The notes: a model not told the origin generated them from the letters alone. Positions 16,104 through 24,897 are shown, counted from the first letter of the stretch. The stretch: DNA of 56,536 bases from Fibrobacterota bacterium (GCA_003165595.1 PLWQ01000023.1:84876-141411), one strand, 5' to 3'. Numbers and translations are program-made.

Positions 16104-18911
16104 TCATCTTCCCAAGATCGAATCGATGATCGCATTGAGACGGGGGGTAAATTTCTCGGCCCCGACGTCGCAGAGATGATCGCAATCCCTTGCGTCTTCG
16201 TCTCCATAATCGTGGTTGCCGTCCATGTTCGCGTCGTAAAGATGGAAATAGGGGTTTGAAGCTTGTATGTTTCGCATTTGTTGAAGGATATCCTCGGCCG
16301 TCTGCCAGGATGGCCCATAAAGGCTGTAATAATCCGTGCCCCTGTAATAGGGGCTCACGGGATAATTAACCATGATCCAGTGGATTTTTCTTGATCGCAA
16401 AGTGTCGGCAATCATAGTTATGGTCGCGAGGTTCTTCCGATAATTGGAATCCGCAGTCGTCCATGTCGAGCAAGCCACGAATTTGACGGGAGTACCGCCC
16501 CATGCTCGTGAAGGAAGTGGACAAAACCCCAAGAGCGCCGTATCCAGATTGTCTGGGTTAGGAAGAGGAACCTGCAGAACATTGTTGATGAAACCACTTG
16601 ACACATCGCTGGGCCAGAAGGCGTGACAGGAATCGTATGCGTAACCATTGCTTTTTACCAAGCCTGGTTCCGGTGTGTAGCCCCCATTCGGATTGTCAAG
16701 AAAACCAATATCAAGGGTTGAACAGATCACTCTAACGTTGGAACACCTAATGAGTGCATAATTCAGGATGGAAACCTTCTGCCAAAGAAGATCGCTACCC
16801 GAAGCGGCCATGTTAAAAGCCTTTAATTCTGTGATCAGCGCCGGGTCAAAAGCAAAATAGGCGTGAGAACTACCTGTTGCAATTACCTCGACGGAGTCAA
16901 AAAGCCGCCAGAACATGAGAAGTTTTGTGGCACAAATTCCCTGTGTGTTGTCGGTAGGAGGGGAATCATAACAACCTGCGCTGTCCTGATCAAAGAAAAT
17001 GGAATGCGCTGACCAAAGATGCGGCTGCTGCAATTCGGTTCCCGTTATCAGTTGCTTGCAATTCTTGCTCTCCAGGTCTATGGCATATATCGCGTGCGCC
17101 TGGTCGGCGCTGTTCCTGCCGCATGCTACCGCAAACCGCGGCTGGTTCGACCACTTGGGATTATCCCACGCCTGCTCACCGGAAGGGCAATGTACATAAT
17201 TAATGATCGAGTCGGCCATGGTGGAGACAAACACATACTCGTGTAGTCCGTAGCTGGAACCCGTCACGGTGCTTATCACTGGGCATCCGAAATCCAAAAA
17301 CAAACACCGGACTCCGCTCCCCGTATCAGGCGATATCGACACGTTACACACCTGCGTAGAGCCATTGTCATCTTTTCCGTTGTTCGGTGATACAAACAAC
17401 TGCGCGATTCTGTTCGTCACCAAATCCTTCATCATAAGACGGGTAAATCCTGTCACCGCATAATTTCCGTTCAACGATATCCCATCGTGATAACTCCCGT
17501 CAGGGATAAGTTCCTGCGCGGCGCCGACGGGTACGCCCCCGCTTACCTTCTGCGAGAAGGTCTTCGTGAATGACCAAGACGCAATTCCGTCATCGCACGC
17601 CGAGTTGGTATAAACAATGCAGGTATCTCCGGCTGCAGTATTCACCCACCACCGCGGTGCAAAGGCCGTGTCCGGGGCAAGAGTGACCCGGGGAGTTCCA
17701 AGAGAATCAAGGCTCCGGATCGTTATTCTCGACGGGGCCGATTGGAGGCCCCAGTTGTTACTGCAATATGCGACATATCGGCCATCTGGCGAGAGCGTCG
17801 GCAAATACACATTACGGTCATCAAGAAACTCCCACTGCGCCGGAAACGCCCGGCTGAAATCAACATAACAAAGCGTGCGAAGGTTTTCCGTGACATTGAC
17901 AAAAACAATCTTTACGTTACTCGTCCCGATAAACGACATTAAGTCATTGGAACCGGCAACTATGTTGACCGGATTCGTAGCGGCAGGTTGCACACTCCCG
18001 ATATACCGGCCGTTCAGAACAGGGCCGCGTGCACACCGGAAACCGACATATTCGCACGCAGTGGAAAGTTGTGTCGCATACGTCGCCGATCGGTGCGATG
18101 GCCGCAAATACATCAGAGGATAATTATAGGAACCTCCTTTTATCACCTTCTCGTATGCATTATCCGGCTGAAGCGCGCCCAATGAGTTCGTAATGTTGCT
18201 ACCATCGTACAAGCATTTCCAATCATTCGTCCACTCAAAGACATTCCCGGCCATATCGTAGAGCCCCAGTGAATTTGGAAGCCGTGTTCCAACCGGATGC
18301 GTCCTGCCCGATGAATTCGCGGTAAACCACGCACAATTGCGCGCATAACCGCTGTCGGATGCCGCGCTGAAGGGCAAGGACGACGACGCGTCGCGTGCTG
18401 CGTACTCCCACTCGGATTCCGTGGGCAGACGATACCCGTCTTTCGACAGATCGTATCGCAAGCCAGTGAGTTCATAGACACTACCGCTTGACGAATAGTT
18501 GATGCCGGAATACACGTACAGCGTATCAAGATGTTCGGCTCTGCTCCGCGCATTGCAGTACAGCACGGCATCGAACCACGATACGTAATACACCGGATAG
18601 TCATCACCTACCCCATACGGTGAACTCGCGGAATCCGGCCGCTTTCCCATAACATCGAAATACTGCTTCTGGGTCACTACCGTGGTATCGAGCCAGTAGT
18701 TGTAAGTGAAGGCGGTTTGCATTCCGGGCTTTTCGTCGATGGACGCGAGCGAATCGTTCCAACCCTGCTGAAACGATTTCCCTGCGCTCGATATTTTTAC
18801 CATCCCGGGATGAGGAAGGTCTGCGGGGCGATCAGGGGTGGTAGACATGCGGGCGCAAAACAGGGAAACGACTAACGGAATGGCACAAACGCAGGTTGCG
18901 CGGAATTTCAT
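16104..18911 (-). CDS. Exported FGE-like / beta-propeller / SGNH-hydrolase multidomain protein
   Basis: A 935-residue secreted protein. After a signal peptide (VCAIPLVVSLFCA), residues about 35-295 form a formylglycine-generating-enzyme-type domain: TTVVTQKQYFDVMGKRP, YPVYYVSWFDAVLYCNA, GYRLPTESEWEYAARD, GLYDMAGNVFEW and a terminal GFRCARG. The paired catalytic cysteines of true FGE are not evident, so sulfatase activation is unlikely. Residues about 310-660 carry TolB/WD40-like repeats (LSPDGRYVAYCSN, SISPDTGSGVR). The last ~250 residues look like an SGNH/GDSL esterase: GSSHAYFAFDP as block I and DARDCDHLCDVGAEKF as the Asp-x-x-His block. I infer a cell-surface carbohydrate or ester-acting function. 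The first ATG fitting the signal peptide is used. Confidence 0.75.
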   Translation of the reverse strand: MKFRATCVCAIPLVVSLFCARMSTTPDRPADLPHPGMVKISSAGKSFQQGWNDSLASIDEKPGMQTAFTYNYWLDTTVVTQKQYFDVMGKRPDSASSPYGVGDDYPVYYVSWFDAVLYCNARSRAEHLDTLYVYSGINYSSSGSVYELTGLRYDLSKDGYRLPTESEWEYAARDASSSLPFSAASDSGYARNCAWFTANSSGRTHPVGTRLPNSLGLYDMAGNVFEWTNDWKCLYDGSNITNSLGALQPDNAYEKVIKGGSYNYPLMYLRPSHRSATYATQLSTACEYVGFRCARGPVLNGRYIGSVQPAATNPVNIVAGSNDLMSFIGTSNVKIVFVNVTENLRTLCYVDFSRAFPAQWEFLDDRNVYLPTLSPDGRYVAYCSNNWGLQSAPSRITIRSLDSLGTPRVTLAPDTAFAPRWWVNTAAGDTCIVYTNSACDDGIASWSFTKTFSQKVSGGVPVGAAQELIPDGSYHDGISLNGNYAVTGFTRLMMKDLVTNRIAQLFVSPNNGKDDNGSTQVCNVSISPDTGSGVRCLFLDFGCPVISTVTGSSYGLHEYVFVSTMADSIINYVHCPSGEQAWDNPKWSNQPRFAVACGRNSADQAHAIYAIDLESKNCKQLITGTELQQPHLWSAHSIFFDQDSAGCYDSPPTDNTQGICATKLLMFWRLFDSVEVIATGSSHAYFAFDPALITELKAFNMAASGSDLLWQKVSILNYALIRCSNVRVICSTLDIGFLDNPNGGYTPEPGLVKSNGYAYDSCHAFWPSDVSSGFINNVLQVPLPNPDNLDTALLGFCPLPSRAWGGTPVKFVACSTWTTADSNYRKNLATITMIADTLRSRKIHWIMVNYPVSPYYRGTDYYSLYGPSWQTAEDILQQMRNIQASNPYFHLYDANMDGNHDYGDEDARDCDHLCDVGAEKFTPRLNAIIDSILGR

Positions 18912-18960
18912 GACCGGAGGGCCATTTCTAGAAAACGTATGCAACGCTTCACAATCACTC

Positions 18961-19080
18961 CTAAAAGATGACGTGCAGACTGTTCAGCTCGACATTGGCC
19001 TGGATTACCCACCCATCCGCAAGCGTGGAGTCTGGGGGATGAATGGGCAGGCTCCAAAGATATCCCTGATGACTATGCAG
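18961..19080 (-). pseudogene. Possible short coding remnant upstream of the FGE-like gene
   Basis: An open frame ending at TAG 18961-18963. It overlaps the end of the neighbouring remnant in another frame and reads ...LHSHQGYLWSLPIHPP and then ADGWVIQANVELNSLHVIF. The regular hydrophobic/polar alternation looks like a protein C terminus, but there is no start codon and I recognise no family. It may be the frameshifted tail of the adjacent phage-like fragment or chance. Confidence 0.25.
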
Positions 19081-19280
19081 AAGCTAGTGTCGTTACAGTT
19101 CCACTTGAACCGCGATACTTCAAAGCACCGTTCTGAACATAGAGGACTCCACCTCCACTCGGATTCGATGAAGGTATGGTTACGGCATTTGTTATGCCTA
19201 TAACGCCGCTTCCGCCGCCAAACTGGCTAGTATTTCCAATACCCACGTTCCCCCCGCTTTCTGATTTCTGATAATAGCCA
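19073..19280 (-). pseudogene. C-terminal fragment of a phage tail-fibre-like protein
   Basis: A start-less frame reading YYQKSESGGNVGIGNTSQ, GGGSGVIGITNAVTIPSS and GGGVLYVQNGALKYRGSS, closing with TVTTLASA and TAG at 19073-19075. The GNVGIG block and the GGVLYV-x-x-GALKYRGSSGTVTT ending are characteristic of phage tail-fibre or tail-tip C termini. Nothing upstream continues the protein: the fragment starts just after the terminator hairpin of the NHL gene, so only the 3' end remains. It fills the otherwise gene-free stretch 18912-19322. Confidence 0.5.
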
Positions 19281-19282
19281 AG

Positions 19283-19310
19283 GCTCCGACATTCTGTACG
19301 ATGTCGGGGC
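19283..19310 (-). terminator. Hairpin after the NHL-repeat gene, likely terminator
   Basis: GCCCCGACAT pairs with ATGTCGGAGC (10 bp with one G-U) around an 8-base loop, 13 bases past the stop of the NHL gene. The T run is poor in this direction. Confidence 0.5.
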
Positions 19311-19322
19311 TTTCCCTCTCGC

Positions 19323-21059
19323 TCATGGCATCAGATACCTAAACCTTAAGATTCCGTTCCTGTGGAGCACATAGACTACGTCATTTGACCGCTGTGCCGA
19401 GCAAACGGCATATGCCTCACCAGGGTTTTTCATGTATTCTTCCAAACGGGTCCGGGCAATGAAATCGCCCTGCCCGTTGAGAACCCACAATTCATTTCCT
19501 GCATTGAGATCGATCAATTGCTGTTTTCTCCCGGGTGCAATTCCCGTAACATCCATACTAGGTATTAGTGGGTAGACTCTGGAATTCCCCATGGCATCAA
19601 TTCTCTGAATTCTGTGGGCACCGTTGTCCGCCACATAAATGCTTTCTGAGTCACCCATGGAAAGACAATACCCCGAGGCAATGCGCGCAATTCCAGCAAG
19701 AAGATGCATGTTTGTGCCGTCAAGTCCCGCTGTTATTACACTATCACCGCCGCTGTTTCCGCCGATTAATGCCAAAATCCGATCCCCTAGAATTGCGAAA
19801 TCGTAGACATATCCCTTGAAAGCCACTGAGTCTTTGACTATGCCGGCAGGACTGTACGCTAATATCCGATTTTGCGAGGTCGATTCAAGCACGTATGCAT
19901 CGCCTGCTGTGTCGACATCAATCTTGCTAGGGATGGCGAGGGTGTCAACGCCAAACGATCGTACGAATTTGAGGCTTGCGTTAAAGACCAGAACCCTTTT
20001 TTGACCCTGGTCTGTAACGTAGATGTTGTCGCTGGTGTCAATGGCCATATCATTTGGCATACTAAACTGCCCAGGCCCTACTGCTGAAGCGTCAAATGCA
20101 GTATCAAGGACAAAATACGATAATATGCGTACCTGTACTCCCGCACTTTTCACTCCCTCCGTCCCATTCGTATCCACCGCCGTCACTCTATATTCATACG
20201 TCAAATCCTGTACGCCCGTACTATCACTATAGACCGTGTCTTTTACCCCGCTCTTAATAGTGGCAAAGCTCGCCGAGTCCAACTCCTTTCGGTAAATATT
20301 GTACCCCGCAACTTTCCTTCCCGTTATGGGTTTGTTCCACGTCAGCGTCACAATCTGCTTAAGCGTGTCATAGTTGATCGCCAACCCACTCACTACCGGT
20401 ATCCCCGTATATTGCAACACAATATCATGCCCCAACGAATCCGTCCTCCCCGCCGTCACGCTCAGCACCGTATCTTTTGGCGCATAAGCATCCAGCGTGG
20501 TCAAAAACCTTACTCTGTATGTTCCCTCCGCCATGTTCGCCACCGTAAATGTACCAATCGAGTCATCCGGCGTTCCCCACGTATTTGTGCCCAAGAACAG
20601 GATAATAGCGGTCCTCGCATCATCTCCCGGTTGTAGGCGCACACGGCCTCGAATCGCTCCCGGCGCTTTCAATGTATCTGCAGGCGGATGAATTGTCGAA
20701 TCCTTGGCCACCGCTATCGAATCTTGGTACACCACCCCGCTGTCGCTTGAGGCGAGAACATTGTACGCTCCGGAGTCGAGCTTGGCCGTGTAGTTGCCCT
20801 GGGCGTTCGTGACGGTGGATTCCACGACCGCTGTCAGGGCCTTGGAAAGGCCGCCCGTGCGCGGGTTGTAGCGAATCGGATAGAATTTGACCTTTGCATG
20901 CGAAGCAGGCGAGCCGCCCGGATTGTACAGCATTGCGGAAACCGACGGGTTGCCCGTCTCCGTTCCGCTATCCGAAACAACGCGTGCGCAATTCACGTTG
21001 GAAAGAACCAAGGCTGAGACAACCAATACAGCCAGCTTCATCAACGGATAGTTTTTCAT
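19323..21059 (-). CDS. Exported protein with carboxypeptidase-regulatory-like, FN3 and NHL-propeller domains
   Basis: A 578-residue protein with an N-terminal hydrophobic signal ending near SNVNCA, possibly a lipoprotein Cys at residue 25. Regions in order: Thr/Ser-rich beta domains resembling carboxypeptidase-D regulatory folds (NAQGNYTAKLDSGAYNVLAS; AEGTYRVRFLTT); a fibronectin type III domain about 225-315 (LTWNKPITGRKVAGYNIYRK, YEYRVTAVDTNG); then NHL/SMP-30-like propeller repeats (GQFSMPNDMAIDTSDNIYVT, QGQKRVLVFNASLKFVRSFG, DNGAHRIQRI). A strong Shine-Dalgarno (GAGGAG) lies six bases before the chosen ATG. It directly follows the TIGR02147 gene, whose stop lies 11 bases upstream of this start. 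Pairs of a TIGR02147 regulator and a large surface protein are plausible in Fibrobacter relatives. Function unknown. Confidence 0.75.
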   Translation of the reverse strand: MKNYPLMKLAVLVVSALVLSNVNCARVVSDSGTETGNPSVSAMLYNPGGSPASHAKVKFYPIRYNPRTGGLSKALTAVVESTVTNAQGNYTAKLDSGAYNVLASSDSGVVYQDSIAVAKDSTIHPPADTLKAPGAIRGRVRLQPGDDARTAIILFLGTNTWGTPDDSIGTFTVANMAEGTYRVRFLTTLDAYAPKDTVLSVTAGRTDSLGHDIVLQYTGIPVVSGLAINYDTLKQIVTLTWNKPITGRKVAGYNIYRKELDSASFATIKSGVKDTVYSDSTGVQDLTYEYRVTAVDTNGTEGVKSAGVQVRILSYFVLDTAFDASAVGPGQFSMPNDMAIDTSDNIYVTDQGQKRVLVFNASLKFVRSFGVDTLAIPSKIDVDTAGDAYVLESTSQNRILAYSPAGIVKDSVAFKGYVYDFAILGDRILALIGGNSGGDSVITAGLDGTNMHLLAGIARIASGYCLSMGDSESIYVADNGAHRIQRIDAMGNSRVYPLIPSMDVTGIAPGRKQQLIDLNAGNELWVLNGQGDFIARTRLEEYMKNPGEAYAVCSAQRSNDVVYVLHRNGILRFRYLMP

Positions 21060-21069
21060 ATTCCGCTCC

Positions 21070-21900
21070 TCAGCTATTGTTCTTTCTTGAAACCGGAAAC
21101 ACATGGAAGTTCACCTGGTACACCCTGTCTGCTGCGGCATCCTTTTCCGAAACAGCGAGCACCCTGCGCCTGCATTCCGCGATTGCTTCTTTAACTTCCT
21201 CAAACCCCTTTTGCGATATGTTCACGGTGCAGGCGGTCATGTTCCGTTCGTCTTTGGGCACCGTGTCGAGGGCTGTAGAAGCAAGCTGGGCAGTGGTCCG
21301 GTGGAAATTCGCGACCGCGACGGATGTCACTTCCGGCCCTGTGGTGATAAAGGGAGCGCTGCGGACAAAGGCGCTACCTTTCTTTTTGACAAGCTCGAGC
21401 TTGAGGAGCAATTCAACCGAATCCTTTGCTTGCCCGGGAGTGACGGGCGGGAAGACCTTTCTGGCAAGCCAGGCATAGTCTCCCTTGAATTCGGGGTACG
21501 TGACCAGTTCGCGTATCGCAAGATTGTACCATTTGGAATAATACTCGTATTGGTAGTCGGCGAGCTTGTCTGCGTCCGTGTTTTTCCGGAGTTCCATCAT
21601 GCGCGAAAGGTACTTGTCTTTTTCCGAGTTCGACGCTGCCCTGGTGAATTCTACCATACTCTCAAGGTATTCCGCCTCCTTCGGCAAAAGCTTGAATGCC
21701 TTCGATATCTTGAACGCCATGGACCGCGTGAGCTTGCGCTTGCCCTGCATCACCAGCATTATGAAATTCGGGGACGAAAGCCCGAGTTTTGTGGAAAGGT
21801 AGCGGTGGGAGAACTTCGGATCGTCCTTCTTCCGCGCGGAGAAGTAGGCTTTCAGGTAGTCCTGATAGCAGATGTAATGGAATATAGAGGTCTTTTTCAT
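21070..21900 (-). CDS. TIGR02147 family protein (probable transcription regulator)
   Basis: A 276-residue protein of the family named from Fibrobacter succinogenes paralogs. The N terminus (HYICYQDYLKAYFSARK, FSHRYLSTKLGLSSPNFI, GKRKLTRSMAFKISKAF) is an HTH-like region with the F/YxDYRxFLxxY-type opening. It is followed by LLPKEAEYLESMVEFTRA and a second domain containing YYSKWYNLAIRELV. The C-terminal part (MTACTVNISQKGFEEVKEAI, RVYQVNFHVFP) is typical of the family. The ATG at 21900 is chosen over a preceding TTG. A consensus-like promoter sits so close that the transcript may lack a leader. The gene precedes the NHL-repeat gene in the same direction. Confidence 0.85.
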   Translation of the reverse strand: MKKTSIFHYICYQDYLKAYFSARKKDDPKFSHRYLSTKLGLSSPNFIMLVMQGKRKLTRSMAFKISKAFKLLPKEAEYLESMVEFTRAASNSEKDKYLSRMMELRKNTDADKLADYQYEYYSKWYNLAIRELVTYPEFKGDYAWLARKVFPPVTPGQAKDSVELLLKLELVKKKGSAFVRSAPFITTGPEVTSVAVANFHRTTAQLASTALDTVPKDERNMTACTVNISQKGFEEVKEAIAECRRRVLAVSEKDAAADRVYQVNFHVFPVSRKNNS

Positions 21901-21908
21901 CAACTAGA

Positions 21909-21937
21909 AGTATACGCTATTCAAGGCAAAAAATCAA
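21909..21937 (-). promoter_or_regulatory. Sigma-70-like promoter of the TIGR02147 gene
   Basis: On the minus strand, TTGATT and TATACT are separated by exactly 17 bases. The -10 box ends eight bases before the ATG at 21900, so the predicted transcript start is at or next to the start codon. No Shine-Dalgarno is seen. Confidence 0.6.
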
Positions 21938-21955
21938 CACCCTCAAAAACTTTTC

Positions 21956-21972
21956 GTATACCATTGGTATAC
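21956..21972. promoter_or_regulatory. Palindromic operator-like site
   Basis: GTATACCA-T-TGGTATAC is a perfect 8-bp inverted repeat around one base, 19 bases upstream of the -35 box of the TIGR02147 gene. It also lies in the divergent region before the plus-strand biosynthetic operon. A GTATAC half-site recurs over the -10 box at 21910-21915. Confidence 0.5.
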
Positions 21973-22146
21973 ACCTGATGCAGTTTTTGTCTTTGCTGCA
22001 CGGTGATTTCAGGTTAGCGGAGGTCTGGCCTTGCTCGTGGTCGAAAGAGCCCAAACTTTTGGCCTTCGATTCCCGAATCGATGCCGTCCCCGAAATCTCC
22101 CATGCCGCTGGATTTCCCGTCCCTGTTTCGTGTATTTTATCCCTTC

Positions 22147-22560
22147 ATGAAATCACCGCTGCACGAGTTTTGCGTCCCCGTAACCGTCGAATTCGAAGAC
22201 GTTGATTCGTACAGAATTGCGCATCACACGAAGCTTGTTTCCTACCTCGAACGCGCCAGGGTGCGGTATTTTTCGAGCCTGGGGTTCGTTCTTTCTGCAG
22301 CAGACATGACCGTGGTGCTGTACCACCTGGAAATGAGTTTCAAGAAGCCCGCGTTTTTTCAGGACGAACTCACGGTAACGGTGTCTCTCAAATCATTTGA
22401 CAATTTCCGCATGGTGTTGTATTATAAAGTCCGCAGGAACAAAGATCTTATCGCGCGGGCTTCAACGGGCCTCTGCTTTGTCGATCCGGTTACCAAGAGC
22501 ATGATACCCGCGCCGGACAAATACGTCGAGAAAATCAACGCGCTCCTGCCCACCCCTTAA
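22147..22560 (+). CDS. Acyl-CoA/acyl-ACP thioesterase, hotdog fold (4HBT-like)
   Basis: A 137-residue single-hotdog protein. VTVEFEDVDSYRIAHHTK followed by YLERARVRYFSSLG matches the 4-hydroxybenzoyl-CoA/YbgC thioesterase pattern: the catalytic Asp in the EDVD turn, the His-x-x-x-Tyr helix and the ERAR motif. The rest (YHLEMSFKKPAFFQDELTV) fits the family. It would release or edit acyl chains from a carrier. First of an eight-gene plus-strand operon, 19 bases before the ketosynthase. The ATG at 22147 gives a normal family N terminus; an upstream ATG at 22081 would add 22 unrelated residues. Confidence 0.82.
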   Translation: MKSPLHEFCVPVTVEFEDVDSYRIAHHTKLVSYLERARVRYFSSLGFVLSAADMTVVLYHLEMSFKKPAFFQDELTVTVSLKSFDNFRMVLYYKVRRNKDLIARASTGLCFVDPVTKSMIPAPDKYVEKINALLPTP

Positions 22561-22579
22561 CATTTGGGATTTTTCCGGA

Positions 22580-23788
22580 ATGGCTGATTCCATCGTGATA
22601 ACCGGCCTTGGGCTTGTATCGGGCCTGGGCCTCAACTGCGCCTCCTGCTGGAGCAGCCTTGTGGCCGGTGCTAACCCGGTGCGCCCGTTTACCTTGTTCG
22701 ATCCGAAAGACCTGACCTGCAATTTCGGCGTGGAACTGCCTCCGGAATCGGAAGCTCTTTTTTCGACCATAAAGCCGCGCAGTCGTTCGCAAATGACTCG
22801 ATCTACCATGATCTCGGTAATGGCCGCCGACATGGCCATCGCCGACGCAGGCCTGGCGGGCAGCGCAACAGATTCGGCGCGCATCGGCGTGGTTACCGGC
22901 GCGACAGGAACGGGATATTTTTGGGACAAACCGGGGAAAGACGAACACCGAATCCTCAAGAACATGGCCAATGCCTCGTCGTCGTGGATAAGCCTGCGCA
23001 ACAAGTTCCACGGCCCGTCGTATACGGTGAGCACCGCGTGTTCGTCGGGCGCGTACGCGCTGGCCGGAGCCATCGACCTCATCCTGTCGGGCCAGTGCGA
23101 CGCGGTTGTCGCGGGCTCGGCCGATTCGTCGATAAACTACGCGGACGTCGAAGGGTTCCAGAGCATCATGGCCCTGGCCGAGGACCGGGACGACATTGGC
23201 CGGGCCTGCCGTCCTTTCGATGCCACGCGCAGCGGCTTCGTCATGGGAGAAGGCGGCGGCATGCTTGTTGTCGAATCGGAAGATCACGCAAAGAAGCGGG
23301 GCGCCAAACTGTATTGCAGGTTGTTTCGACCCGGATTGTCGAGCGAGGCGTACAACATGCTGTCTCCGCAGCCGGGCGGCGCGGGCATGGCGATCGCCAT
23401 GGAGCGCGCGCTTGCCAACGCCCGAATGTCGCCTCCCGACATCGACTACATTAACGCGCACGGCACATCTACGGGATACAACGACGTGTATGAGACGCAG
23501 GCGATAAAGACGGTATTCGGCGCCTCGGCGGCGTCGATTCCCGTTTCGTCAACAAAGCCGCAAACCGGGCATTGCCTTGGCGGCGCGGCGGGCGTCGAGG
23601 CGGTAATCTCCGTTTTGGCGCTGTGCGAGAACATGGTCCCCGCAACCCTTAACCTGCGCACGCCCGATCCCGAGTGCGACCTCGATTACGTCCCGAACCG
23701 GTGCCGGCCCAGGCAACTGAACGCGGTGATGTCGAATTCGTTCGCGTTCGGCGGCCATAACGGCGTGTGCATCGTTGCACGAGTATGA
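22580..23788 (+). CDS. Beta-ketoacyl-ACP synthase, KAS I/II type
   Basis: Condensing enzyme of 402 residues that extends an acyl chain by decarboxylative Claisen condensation. The full Cys-His-His triad is visible: Cys154 in STACSSGAYAL, NAHGTSTGYND, and STKPQTGHCLGGAAG. A Gly-rich C terminus (SNSFAFGGHNGVCIV) completes the fold, so it is likely active. It is shorter and more divergent at the N-terminal half than housekeeping FabF, which points to a specialised pathway. Its stop overlaps the next gene (ATGA). The thioesterase precedes it. Confidence 0.9.
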   Translation: MADSIVITGLGLVSGLGLNCASCWSSLVAGANPVRPFTLFDPKDLTCNFGVELPPESEALFSTIKPRSRSQMTRSTMISVMAADMAIADAGLAGSATDSARIGVVTGATGTGYFWDKPGKDEHRILKNMANASSSWISLRNKFHGPSYTVSTACSSGAYALAGAIDLILSGQCDAVVAGSADSSINYADVEGFQSIMALAEDRDDIGRACRPFDATRSGFVMGEGGGMLVVESEDHAKKRGAKLYCRLFRPGLSSEAYNMLSPQPGGAGMAIAMERALANARMSPPDIDYINAHGTSTGYNDVYETQAIKTVFGASAASIPVSSTKPQTGHCLGGAAGVEAVISVLALCENMVPATLNLRTPDPECDLDYVPNRCRPRQLNAVMSNSFAFGGHNGVCIVARV

Positions 23789-24897
23789 CCCGCCCCGTTT
23801 ATATCGCCGGAACCGGCGCCTTTCTTCCGGGCGATCCGATACCCTTTGACAAAATCGACGCGGTGCTGGGCACGCTCGACCAAGCTCCCGCCGCGGTGCA
23901 AAAATGGTATGCGTCAAGCAGCGCGGTGATGCGCGAGATTCTCGACGTTTCGTATGTCCACTATGCCCTGGACCCCCTCACCCGCGAGTTTACGGAAGAT
24001 AACGTCACCATGGCTGCGAAGGCCGCGACGTCGGCGCTTTTTGCCGCGGGCATGGACGCCCCTGCCATCGACCTCATCTGCTACGGCAGCGCGCACCAGG
24101 ACCAGATGCCGACCGCCTCGGTGCGCATCCAGGAGGCCCTCGGCATAGAACGCTGCGACGAGCTGTCGATCCACGCGAACTGCACCTCGGCCTACAAGGC
24201 CCTGTACTGCGCTCATCAGCTCATTGCGTCCGGAAAGAACGAAAACGCGCTCGTGGTATCGGCGAACATCTCCTCCTCGGAGCTGCGCGCCGAGTACTAC
24301 AACCAGGCGCTTGTCGACAAGGAATCCCTGTTCCTGCGGTGGTTTCTGTGCGACGGCGCCGGAGCCGTGATCCTCACCGCGGACCCCGGAAAATCCGCCG
24401 GGTACGAGCTGGAACACACGTTTATAGAATCGGTGGGCGGAAAGCGGCCGTCGCTCATGTACAACGAGCGGCCCGCGCTGTGGCTTCCGCCAAACCAGGA
24501 GTTTGCCGAGGGCCGCCATCACCTGCGGCAAAAGTTCCGCAATTCCCTGTCGACGTCGGTGTTTCAGGAGAAGGGCGGTTCGGTGTTCTTTAACGGTCTG
24601 GGCCGCATGCTTGGCCGCGGCGGCATTCCGGTGGACACAATCAGAATTTTCCAGGTAAACATGCCCGCCAAGCACATCATAGAATCCATAATGGATGAGT
24701 GCGTGACGATCGGCATCCGGCGTGAGGCGCTGTACTCGCGTCTGCACGATCTGGGATACTGCGGTCCGCCCATGGTGTTTATATGCCTGGACAAAATCAT
24801 GAGGGAAGAACGGCTGGAGCCAGGTGAACGGATCGTGAGTTTCGTCACCGAAGTGAGCAAGTTCATGCAGGCGGGGTATTCTATTGTCAAACGATAA
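23785..24897 (+). CDS. KASIII-like (FabH-fold) acyltransferase with altered active site
   Basis: A 370-residue thiolase-fold protein with nucleophile Cys133 in HANCTSAYKALYCA and the FabH-type N terminus (VYIAGTGAFLPGD). The two other FabH catalytic residues appear to be missing. The segment equivalent to PHQANLR reads FQVNMPAKH, and that equivalent to GNTSAAS reads GYCGPPM, so the His and Asn positions are changed. Decarboxylative condensation therefore seems unlikely. Acyl transfer, priming or a non-decarboxylating role is more plausible (inference from alignment by eye). The start ATG overlaps the KS stop (ATGA). Confidence 0.8.
   Translation: MTRPVYIAGTGAFLPGDPIPFDKIDAVLGTLDQAPAAVQKWYASSSAVMREILDVSYVHYALDPLTREFTEDNVTMAAKAATSALFAAGMDAPAIDLICYGSAHQDQMPTASVRIQEALGIERCDELSIHANCTSAYKALYCAHQLIASGKNENALVVSANISSSELRAEYYNQALVDKESLFLRWFLCDGAGAVILTADPGKSAGYELEHTFIESVGGKRPSLMYNERPALWLPPNQEFAEGRHHLRQKFRNSLSTSVFQEKGGSVFFNGLGRMLGRGGIPVDTIRIFQVNMPAKHIIESIMDECVTIGIRREALYSRLHDLGYCGPPMVFICLDKIMREERLEPGERIVSFVTEVSKFMQAGYSIVKR

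Noticed and set aside
16104-18911. True sulfatase-activating FGE
   Set aside because: The fold motifs match, but the catalytic cysteine pair is not evident and no sulfatase gene is nearby, so only FGE-like is claimed.
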